DNA from: CAZJJK01 sp964546285
Lineage (GTDB): Bacteria; Spirochaetota; Spirochaetia; Treponematales; Breznakiellaceae
DNA length: 17,000 nt
Direction: 5' to 3'
Assembly: GCA_964546285.1 (NCBI GenBank)
Contig: CAZJJK010000072.1
Coordinates: 1-17,000 of the forward strand
Shown here: positions 1 to 6,342 of the stretch, in pieces
How the letters are laid out: every line of letters begins with the position of its first letter
Numbering within the stretch: position 1 is the first letter of the stretch
Made by a program: the position numbers and the translations under genes
The notes under the pieces: generated by a model
What the model was told of the DNA's origin: nothing
The model's input: only the letters and a program-made list of their open reading frames with translations
The model's database searches: none

Positions 1-53
1 CTTTTGGCCTTAAGCGGCCGGTACAAGATTTATTGAAGAAAGCGGCCTTTTGT

Positions 54-1385
54 CTATGAGAAAGAGCGCGATAACTCTTCCAGCCGCGCATCAAGATCAA
101 GACCTTCCTCAAGCAGATTGAGCTTCCAGCTGGGCATGAATCGATCTAGAAGCAAGCACCAGAACATACCGTAGATATAAGGCACATCCTTAAAGTTTCC
201 CCGAAGGGAAGCTTGGACTTCCCGAGGCTCAATCTCAAGGAAGAGAGTTACGCAAGACTGAGCTTCGGCTTTATCCGTGAGCATGGCGGTCCGCAAGCCG
301 ACGTAAGAAGCGCTTCCTTCCGCGAAGGTCTTCCACCGATAATGGATCGCGGCCTCCGGCGAAAACAGTGAAAGAACAAGGCGACGAGCTAGGAAGGCCT
401 GCTTGAGAAGGAGGAGAGCCGCCGCATCGTCCTTCTCACTAAAGGCAGCTAGAAGGTTCTCCCCTTCCTCGCGCAGAGCCGCGAAAACCGTTTCGCTCAT
501 TTCCGCTTCTTTCAGCTCCTTTCCATATGCCCAATGCGCATACTTCATCTGTTCACAGTGAAAGGCTTCATGCGTATAGTGTGTAAATCTTTCAAATTCC
601 TTCATATCCCTATACTCTGGCGACGCTATCGTTCCAGGGCTGGGAATAAGCACCATATATATACCCGAAATAGTACCATTACCATGCCAAGAGAGGATGG
701 TGTTAGATTCATCATAGTCGGGTATTCTCTTTTCGGTGTTTATATATACCCCCCTACCAGCTAGGCTCGTATCCTTCACGAGCCTATAAGCATGGGGCAG
801 CGACACTTCCTGGGTAAGAAGGAGTTTACAGCCATCCGGCAGAGTGACGGACACATCCACGGATTTCCAGCTATGCCACCCAGGCCAGATGCTTTCAGCA
901 TTGATCTCTAAGAATTCAAAAACCTCTTGAATTTTCAATAGCTCATCTTCCGCCCCGGACGCGTTCGCTTCCTTAAGGTTCCCGTAGGGTTCTACTGGCG
1001 TGTTGGCCAAGACTGGTAGTTTTGCTCTATACAGAAAACCTCTATAGGAAAGATTCAAAACGAGACAGGCGTCTCCTCCTTCGCCTTCCAAACAATATGT
1101 GAAGATAGGATCGTTAGCGTTTGCCGATAATCGGCTCCTCTCCGTTTCCAGCCCATAACCCTGGGTCTGACCGGTTTCTGAAAGGTATCGGATTAAGTAG
1201 AGACTCGCCTTTTCCCCCTCCCCAAATAGGGAAACTTCATACTTCCCCTTCGGCAGTATGGTTTTATCCCGTTCCAGTTCGTATTGGGTGCTGAATTCCC
1301 AAAGTTCTCTCTTTTCAGCCCCTGTAGCGCAGGAAATGAACAAAGCTGCCAGAAAAAGCCACATCCATTTTACTATCCAAGACAT
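54..1385 (-). CDS. Putative zinc-metallopeptidase lipoprotein (HExxH)
   Basis: A 443-residue exported protein. Residues 1-19 form a short hydrophobic signal ending in a lipobox-like FISC, so Cys19 is probably lipidated and the protein membrane-anchored. Residues 272-276 read HEAFH, an HExxH zinc site, and FAEGSASY follows at 354-361 with Glu356. The combination HExxH plus a downstream EGxAxY is typical of gluzincin-type metallopeptidases, in which that Glu is the third zinc ligand; the gap of about 80 residues fits. The N-terminal 250 residues look like beta-rich extracellular sequence with no family I recognise. The ATG at 1383-1385 is preceded by GGAGG about six bases upstream, so the start is firm. 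It diverges from the LuxR-type gene at 1591. Metallopeptidase fold is inference from motifs; substrate is unknown. Confidence 0.75.
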   Translation of the reverse strand: MSWIVKWMWLFLAALFISCATGAEKRELWEFSTQYELERDKTILPKGKYEVSLFGEGEKASLYLIRYLSETGQTQGYGLETERSRLSANANDPIFTYCLEGEGGDACLVLNLSYRGFLYRAKLPVLANTPVEPYGNLKEANASGAEDELLKIQEVFEFLEINAESIWPGWHSWKSVDVSVTLPDGCKLLLTQEVSLPHAYRLVKDTSLAGRGVYINTEKRIPDYDESNTILSWHGNGTISGIYMVLIPSPGTIASPEYRDMKEFERFTHYTHEAFHCEQMKYAHWAYGKELKEAEMSETVFAALREEGENLLAAFSEKDDAAALLLLKQAFLARRLVLSLFSPEAAIHYRWKTFAEGSASYVGLRTAMLTDKAEAQSCVTLFLEIEPREVQASLRGNFKDVPYIYGMFWCLLLDRFMPSWKLNLLEEGLDLDARLEELSRSFS

Positions 1386-1413
1386 CCTTCACCTCCAAAC
1401 CAAGCTACGGCGA

Positions 1414-1439
1414 CCTTGAGTCACTTCAGTGTATCAAGG
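1414..1439. promoter_or_regulatory. Hyphenated dyad in divergent spacer, candidate operator
   Basis: The outer arms CCTTGA (1414-1419) and TCAAGG (1434-1439) share one symmetry centre with the inner arms CACT (1422-1425) and AGTG (1428-1431). Twenty of the 26 positions are symmetric. It lies 29-54 bases upstream of the metallopeptidase ATG, in the spacer shared with the LuxR-type regulator. It could be a protein-binding site or an RNA hairpin in the leader of the minus-strand gene; the two-base centre favours a DNA operator. Confidence 0.4.
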
Positions 1440-1491
1440 CGCCGATGCTTCATATTTCCCCTGTTTTCCCTCCATGGGCAAATACGAATAA

Positions 1492-1519
1492 GGACTAGTC
1501 TCGATATCTTTTGGACTAG
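1492..1519. promoter_or_regulatory. Direct repeat GGACTAG x2, 21 bp apart
   Basis: GGACTAG occurs at 1492-1498 and again at 1513-1519, a 21-bp period, which is two helical turns. A TAGAAT at 1548-1553 could serve as the -10 box of the downstream LuxR-type gene, which would place the repeats about 30-60 bases upstream of it. Such same-face repeats are a common activator geometry. The assignment is tentative because no good -35 box is visible. Confidence 0.25.
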
Positions 1520-1590
1520 CCCTCTTTTTCCATGACCTAGATACAGGTAGAATGACAATGGTGCGGCACGATAGGTTTTAGGGGGTATGG

Positions 1591-2361
1591 ATGAAGGATT
1601 CGGGAATAATCAGCTACCATCGCTCGTGCTTTTCTTTGGGAGCGGCCTTATTACCCCTCATGGTGCTAATACTTTTAGAGTCGAAGTTCTCGACCTTTAG
1701 CCTTGCCCTCCTTGTCATAGCTTTAGTTTTTACGGCTAGCAATCTGTTATACTGGAAATTCATTCCTAAGCGATCCATGCTACCCGTCCTGATCATATTC
1801 AACAGCGCCCAGCCTTCTTTATGCCTTCTTTTCTATTCCGCCTTGGTTCATGATTGGTGCGCTGGGCTTCAACACCCCCTGTTGCTGCTCTACCTGGTAT
1901 TCCTATCCTTTACCCATTTTTTGGGGGACCGAGGTATGATCTACCTAGCCTCCGCGGTATCCATAAGCGGTTATCTAGGACTTTTAGCTTTTTCTAGCTT
2001 CACTGGACGCATAAAACTCGGGGCGGCCTACCTTGGGGCCTGGGGTCACGATTACATAGATGTGGCGACACCCCTCTTTATCACCGCCTTGCTCTTGATC
2101 TATAGCTTTATGATCGGAAGGGAAATAAAAACGGCGGAAGAATCATCCTTGGAAAGGGGTTTAATACGTCGAGGGCAGATGAGTCCGAGGGAAGAGGAAA
2201 TTGCCCGTCTTATATCCGAAGGCCTGGAGTATAAGGAGATAGCTGGCCAGCTGGGCCTTTCCTTAAGCACCGTGAAGAACCATGTAAAGAAGATCTATAT
2301 CAAACTGGGGGCGAGAAATAAAGTAGAATTGATAAACAGCCTTAACGAAAATTCGAATTAG
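1591..2361 (+). CDS. Membrane-anchored LuxR-family transcriptional regulator
   Basis: A 256-residue protein with a hydrophobic N-terminal two-thirds and a C-terminal GerE/LuxR DNA-binding domain. About six membrane segments can be drawn near residues 13-29, 36-54, 63-85, 95-112, 116-135 and 157-175. The helix-turn-helix spans about 197-252, opening MSPREEEIARLISEG, with the recognition stretch LSLSTVKNHVKKIYIKLG at about 223-240, both close to LuxR consensus. No receiver, PAS or autoinducer-binding domain is present, so the membrane part is presumably the sensor; its signal is unknown. The start is supported by GGGGG at 1581-1585, five bases before ATG; an ATG at 1587 is out of frame. Divergent orientation suggests it may control the metallopeptidase lipoprotein, which is inference. 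Confidence 0.85.
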   Translation: MKDSGIISYHRSCFSLGAALLPLMVLILLESKFSTFSLALLVIALVFTASNLLYWKFIPKRSMLPVLIIFNSAQPSLCLLFYSALVHDWCAGLQHPLLLLYLVFLSFTHFLGDRGMIYLASAVSISGYLGLLAFSSFTGRIKLGAAYLGAWGHDYIDVATPLFITALLLIYSFMIGREIKTAEESSLERGLIRRGQMSPREEEIARLISEGLEYKEIAGQLGLSLSTVKNHVKKIYIKLGARNKVELINSLNENSN

Positions 2362-2850
2362 TTGTCCTCATTGAAGTCATAGACGCTTGAAGGTGACACG
2401 AGAAAGGCATTGAGGAATGGAAAAGAAGCCTAAGATCAATTTTTAACCCGTCTCGCCGCGAGCTTCAAAGCGCGTTCCAATACGGTATAGCTGCACGAAC
2501 TAGAGGCGTTCGGGTGGAAATGGAAAACGACGCGCTGTTCTTGTCCGGTGAAGCGGCCAATATCGTTTCCGCGACAACACCCCTGGGAATATCCATCTTG
2601 CCTGTGCTATTAACGGTATTGGCCAGATTATGGGTTCTCCCTCCATCTGTTTCTTTAATGATGAAACAGATAGGCTCAAAGCGGGATTTCGTCGTGTCAG
2701 CCGCCCTCAGTGGATGGCGAATAGGCGGCGCGATCCATCACGGCGAGGCGGACACTCCGGCCTGGATAAACAGCGAAGCTTTGAAGGATATTGTTTTGCT
2801 ATGCGAAGACTTGATTAGGGCTGTCCCATATAAGGGGAAAGCCTCACAGC
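2362..2850. other. Long open frame without recognisable gene
   Basis: No convincing gene is seen here. On the plus strand, frame 3 is open from 2397 to 2891 (about 164 codons); its first ATG is at 2514 and a GTG is at 2511. Neither has a good Shine-Dalgarno site. The 125-residue product from 2514 has a short hydrophobic run at its residues 26-46 and resembles no family I know. The last 20 codons run through the hairpin at 2851-2882, which suggests it is not a normal gene end. It could be a decayed gene or chance openness. Confidence 0.2.
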
Positions 2851-2882
2851 GCCGCGGCCGACCTTTACGGGTCGGACGCGGC
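2851..2882 (-). terminator. Hairpin downstream of lamin-tail gene
   Basis: Arms at 2851-2863 and 2870-2882 form a 13-bp GC-rich stem with one mismatch and a six-base loop. It begins five bases past the minus-strand stop at 2888-2890. No T-tract follows on either strand, so it may act as an mRNA 3'-end stabiliser or a factor-assisted terminator rather than a classic intrinsic one. Confidence 0.55.
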
Positions 2883-2887
2883 ACCGT

Positions 2888-3490
2888 TTAGCGATTGGCC
2901 GCGCCAGGCGTCGGCTTGTTGGCGTCGGAAGCGGCCCATTGGCCGCCGTCGGGCAGTCGGGCGCGCGTCTTGACGTGGGCCGTCCACGAAACGCTGTCTA
3001 AGGGCGCGGCGGGATCGGGGTTGTCGGCGCCGAGGTAGAACAGGGCGACGGAATCCGACTTGCCAAGTCCGAAGGCGCTATCGCCTCCATTCTCAAGGCA
3101 GACAAGGCTGCCGGCGGGAGCGTCGGCCGGAAGACGCGTCTCATCGGTCAAGAGCACCAAGTATCCGCCACCGCCGATGGTTGTGCCGCCAGGGATGAAG
3201 AAGACATGGTCGGGATAGCCTTCAGCGTCGGTCAGATACCACTCGCCGGCCGCGAAGCTAAAAGCCGTCGCGGCTCTGTTGTACAGCTCCACGAAGTCGC
3301 TGGCGAGAAAGCCCTCCGTATCGTTGGACTGGACCTCGTTGATGACAATATCGATATAACGAGCCGGCGGCGCGGCTTTTTCTTGAGCTCCCAGCGTAAG
3401 GCTGACGGCAAAGCTCAGGGCCAGGACGGCGGCCAAACGCGTGCCGCCGCGGCGAATCCTAGCCGTTAGCCGGCTTTGGCGAATATACAT
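2888..3490 (-). CDS. Secreted lamin-tail domain (LTD) protein
   Basis: A 200-residue exported protein. Residues 1-35 are a positively charged n-region plus hydrophobic core (about 19-34) ending LTLGA before QEKA, a signal-peptidase I type site. The remainder is one LTD fold: IVINEVQSND at 48-57, FVELYN at 66-71, WYLTD at 84-88, GGGGYLVLL at 106-114 and a final VSW..TPGAAN segment. LTD domains are Ig-like beta-sandwiches found in bacterial surface proteins and nucleases, usually as binding modules. Here the domain stands alone, so an adhesive or ligand-binding role is inferred. The start is set at 3488-3490 because AAGGAGG lies five to six bases upstream; the frame stays open to 3628 but that stretch contains the promoter-like -10. 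Confidence 0.8.
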   Translation of the reverse strand: MYIRQSRLTARIRRGGTRLAAVLALSFAVSLTLGAQEKAAPPARYIDIVINEVQSNDTEGFLASDFVELYNRAATAFSFAAGEWYLTDAEGYPDHVFFIPGGTTIGGGGYLVLLTDETRLPADAPAGSLVCLENGGDSAFGLGKSDSVALFYLGADNPDPAAPLDSVSWTAHVKTRARLPDGGQWAASDANKPTPGAANR

Positions 3491-3521
3491 TGATGCCTCC
3501 TTCAGTAGATTGATCGAACTT

Positions 3522-3527
3522 ATTATA
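3522..3527 (-). promoter_or_regulatory. -10 box for the lamin-tail gene
   Basis: Read on the minus strand this is a perfect TATAAT, about 32 bases upstream of the ATG at 3490 and ahead of the AAGGAGG site. The -35 region at the right distance is T-rich but not close to TTGACA. Confidence 0.45.
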
Positions 3528-3645
3528 CGATACTTTAACAATAAAAAGCATGTGCTACGCCGATGTAATACATGCTGCCCTATGTCGTTCAGGTAACTAA
3601 AAAACGTTGACGGCAAAAGATCACCCACTCTATACTGAGTAAACG

Positions 3646-3726
3646 TCGGCGTCGCCGAAAATCAGAGTTGAGCGGTTATTTGGGCAACCGAATCAGTTGA
3701 AGTTCGATTGAAAATCCGAATTTCGG
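3646..3726. promoter_or_regulatory. Two small palindromes upstream of GH44-like gene
   Basis: The spacer between the divergent genes at 3490 and 3788 holds two compact dyads with one-base centres: TCGGCG/CGCCGA at 3646-3658 and CCGAA/TTCGG at 3716-3726. No good -35/-10 pair is visible between them and the TTG start. They may be operators for the hydrolase gene but could be chance. Confidence 0.2.
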
Positions 3727-3787
3727 CTACAAATCGTCAAATCCCCAAGATGCTTGATCCTGTCATTTATCTTGAGGAAGTCTTATT

Positions 3788-5977
3788 TTGAAATTGACAC
3801 TTTGCACAATCTATACCGTCCTTAGCTGTGTCATCCTTAGCTCCTGCCCGAACGGAAATGAGAATCCAAATGCTCTCATGCCCGCGGAATTCGTTTTGAG
3901 CGATTTTGAATCGGGCCTCGGGAGCGGTCTAGGTTCGGAATGGGAAGCGTGGGGCGATGACTCGGATAATGGCGGTACGACGGCCGTAGTGTCCAGGGTG
4001 ACTGTTCCCTGGGGTACCGAAAACGAGCATTGCCTTGAGTTGTCATATCGATTAGGGATCACCGCTAACAATCCTTATCCCGCCTGTTCGGCGGGTCTGA
4101 TATTCTCAAACCCACCCTATTACTGGCGCCAGGATTTCTCGGAATACGATGGCATTGAATTCACCATAGCGAGCTCCCTGCCGGATGACAAGGTAAACTT
4201 CGGCATAACTTTTCATACCGATGATGGAAATTTCGATACCCAATACGAGGCCTTGCTTGCCCTTAATCCAACGCCGGCCAGGATCACCTTACTTTTCAGC
4301 GAGCTGCCGCCAGGCTCGTGGTTCATCGCGAACAACAGCGTCCCTTCTTCGCCGACGTACGACCAATGCTATTCCATCAGCATCAACAAAAAGGGCAGCG
4401 CCGGAGAAGAGGGCTCCATCTATCTCAATAATGTGAAACTATTCTCCGGATCGCCGGCTAATCCGCTTTGGGGTAACCCGCCGGGGCCCACTCATTCGAC
4501 CCTTCCCGCGACAGCGCCCGAGGAAGGCCTGACGACCGTAGACATCGCCATCGATTGTTTGGTTCCTTACCAAGCCGAAGGCTCCCGTTTGAACGGGAGC
4601 GTAAGCGGCGAATTATATGGCACCGACACAAGCGATCTCTATCTGTCCGTTAACAAAGCCTCCAGCTTGGGCATCAAAATATTGCGTTGCGGGCCACTCG
4701 GTTCATACAATTGGCGCAACGCCAAGTATGTCGGCCTGGACAATCAGGTCCATGATGGCCTGAGGGTGGAGGACTTAGTCGCCTACGCGCGTTCCATCGG
4801 GGCCGAACCCCTGATTGAGGTCAATTTGAAGGGCTGGGCCCCGGACGAAACCACTGGTCAGGCGGCCGCCTGCATGGACGCGGCGGACGCGGCGGACCTA
4901 GTCAGACGGCTTAACGGCGAACTTGGCCTAGGGGTTAAATATTTCTTTATGGACAATGAGTTTGACTGCTGGCATCAATCCTGTTGGCAGAATTGGTCCA
5001 GCCCTTGTACGGCCGATCGGTATATCGAACTATTCACGGAGGCGGCTTTGGCCATGAAAGCAGCTCAGAAGGAAATAAGCGGCGATGCCCAGGACATCCA
5101 GATCATCGGTCCGGAAATTTCCTCCTCCTTCTCCGACTACAAGACCAACGCCGAGGGCGAGACATACGGCGGCTTAGAGAGCTTTCCGCCCTATTTCCTG
5201 TCTTGCTGCGCCGCGCTTGAAAATGACGGGGGATTCAATCCTCTTGGATATCGCTTGCTCGATGTATTCAGCTTCCACCTCTATCCGGCTTTCCGTACCG
5301 ATTTTCAAGATATGTATAGTTTTATTTCGTTGGAACAGGTCCTGGAATCGACGCGTCTTTGGTGGGATGGTAGCTACGTGAACCAATATTGCTATTCACA
5401 GCCGATTGGGAAGGTTTTAGCTATGATACCCAGGTTCAACAAGTGGATAAAGGACTATTATCCCGGCACCCGGCTGGGCGTCACGGAATTCGGCATTGAG
5501 GCGGATCCAAACGTTCCCTATCCCCAGATATATCGGGTACTCTACATGTCAAAGCTTTTCGGCATCATGGCTAAGCATGGTTTAGACTTCGCGGTTCAGC
5601 ACTGCCTCAACGACGACCAATATCTTGGACTGATGGACCGCGCCGGAATTCCGCGTCCGCAGTATTTTCCGCTCCAGCTGTATGCTAAACACTTCAAGGG
5701 TTTGGTGCTAGACGCCATCGTTGATTCAAACGCCAGCGGCGAATCCGAAACAGTCAGCGCGTATGCCTGCGACGACGGCAAAGGCTATATCGTCGTTATG
5801 CTGGTGAACGAGGAAGAGACCGAGACCGTAGCCGATATTCAGCTGAAGGGCTTAACGGCTGATGCCGCGGCCATCAAGGTCATTCTGCCGCGTTTGTCCC
5901 TTAGCTGCGTCAAGCTGGAAAAAGGCGGAAACATAGCTGGGGACCTATGGAGCTATGGCGCGGACCAATTGCCTTAA
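3788..5977 (+). CDS. GH44-like glycoside hydrolase lipoprotein
   Basis: A 729-residue lipoprotein with lipobox LSSC at Cys20. Residues about 34-220 look like a jelly-roll carbohydrate-binding domain (DFESGLG start, SIYLNNVKLF end). About 250-645 is a TIM-barrel catalytic domain like GH44 endoglucanase/xyloglucanase. FFMDNE at 386-391 gives the probable acid/base Glu391, IIGPEISSS lies at 439-447, DVFSFHLYP at 492-500, and LGVTEFGIE at 563-571 gives the probable nucleophile Glu567. Residues 653-710 form the small C-terminal beta-domain (SAYACDDGKGYIVVMLVN) usual for GH44. The likely substrate is cellulose, xyloglucan or a related beta-glucan at the cell surface. The start is TTG at 3788 with GAGGA at 3774-3778. 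Oddity: the loop after Glu391 carries Cys394, Cys399 and Cys407. A related clan GH-A family remains possible. Confidence 0.72.
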   Translation: MKLTLCTIYTVLSCVILSSCPNGNENPNALMPAEFVLSDFESGLGSGLGSEWEAWGDDSDNGGTTAVVSRVTVPWGTENEHCLELSYRLGITANNPYPACSAGLIFSNPPYYWRQDFSEYDGIEFTIASSLPDDKVNFGITFHTDDGNFDTQYEALLALNPTPARITLLFSELPPGSWFIANNSVPSSPTYDQCYSISINKKGSAGEEGSIYLNNVKLFSGSPANPLWGNPPGPTHSTLPATAPEEGLTTVDIAIDCLVPYQAEGSRLNGSVSGELYGTDTSDLYLSVNKASSLGIKILRCGPLGSYNWRNAKYVGLDNQVHDGLRVEDLVAYARSIGAEPLIEVNLKGWAPDETTGQAAACMDAADAADLVRRLNGELGLGVKYFFMDNEFDCWHQSCWQNWSSPCTADRYIELFTEAALAMKAAQKEISGDAQDIQIIGPEISSSFSDYKTNAEGETYGGLESFPPYFLSCCAALENDGGFNPLGYRLLDVFSFHLYPAFRTDFQDMYSFISLEQVLESTRLWWDGSYVNQYCYSQPIGKVLAMIPRFNKWIKDYYPGTRLGVTEFGIEADPNVPYPQIYRVLYMSKLFGIMAKHGLDFAVQHCLNDDQYLGLMDRAGIPRPQYFPLQLYAKHFKGLVLDAIVDSNASGESETVSAYACDDGKGYIVVMLVNEEETETVADIQLKGLTADAAAIKVILPRLSLSCVKLEKGGNIAGDLWSYGADQLP

Positions 5978-6007
5978 TCGGCGCTGGGAATAAGGCGGAG
6001 CTATGGA

Positions 6008-6031
6008 AAAACCCGATAATTGAGGGGTTTT
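6008..6031 (+). terminator. Weak terminator after GH44-like gene
   Basis: AAAACCC at 6008-6014 pairs with GGGTTTT at 6025-6031 around a ten-base loop, with the four terminal Ts forming part of the stem. It lies 30 bases after the hydrolase stop. The stem is short and AU-rich, so termination is probably partial. Confidence 0.4.
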
Positions 6032-6075
6032 GAGCGGGCTAAATACTCAAGTCTTAGGTAATCTATAAAAATTGA

Positions 6076-6105
6076 TTGACATTAAAAGAATATTGGGTCT
6101 ATAAT
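6076..6105 (+). promoter_or_regulatory. Near-perfect sigma70 promoter
   Basis: TTGACA at 6076-6081 and TATAAT at 6100-6105 are both perfect consensus boxes with an 18-bp spacer. Transcription should start near 6111-6113 and run into the DNRLRE lipoprotein gene after a leader of about 230 bases. This is the best promoter in the window, and an operator-like array overlaps its start site. Confidence 0.85.
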
Positions 6106-6110
6106 TATTT

Positions 6111-6132
6111 CACACTGACAGTGTGGTACACT
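6111..6132. promoter_or_regulatory. Operator-like array at the promoter start site
   Basis: CACACTG (6111-6117) and CAGTGTG (6119-6125) form a perfect seven-bp dyad around one central base. A further ACACT at 6128-6132 makes a second dyad with AGTGT at 6120-6124. The five-base half-sites ACACT, AGTGT, ACACT therefore start every eight bases in alternating orientation. Sitting at +1 of a consensus promoter, this is the expected place for a repressor site. No cognate repressor gene is adjacent. Confidence 0.6.
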
Positions 6133-6342
6133 AATTGAGGGGATAACCGTTCGGGTTGCGTCAGCTGTTATTTTTTAGTTAGAACCATAATTACAGCTTA
6201 AAATATCGATAATCCTGAAAGAAAGCCCCCATCGCCGCTCTTAAGTACCTCAGAGCCTCTCGCCATACCTAGGCTAGAACCAGCGTAGGCATTGGCTGAT
6301 GGAAAGCTACGCTTCTCTTTGTCATATCATGGGAGGATAATT
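6133..6342 (+). promoter_or_regulatory. Long 5' leader of DNRLRE lipoprotein gene
   Basis: About 210 bases separate the operator array from the TTG start. A small stem AACC/GGTT around 6146-6160 is followed by a TTTTTTA run near 6170-6177, which could act as an early attenuator. I see no known riboswitch consensus. The leader ends in GGGAGG at 6331-6336, the Shine-Dalgarno site for the TTG at 6343. Confidence 0.3.

Noticed and set aside
3491..3628. N-terminal extension of the lamin-tail protein to an ATG at 3628
   Set aside because: The extension includes a perfect -10 box and the AAGGAGG site; the signal peptide begins properly at 3490.
6292..6342. ATG start for the DNRLRE lipoprotein
   Set aside because: It has no ribosome site and would put 17 extra residues before the signal peptide, whereas TTG 6343 follows GGGAGG at ideal spacing.
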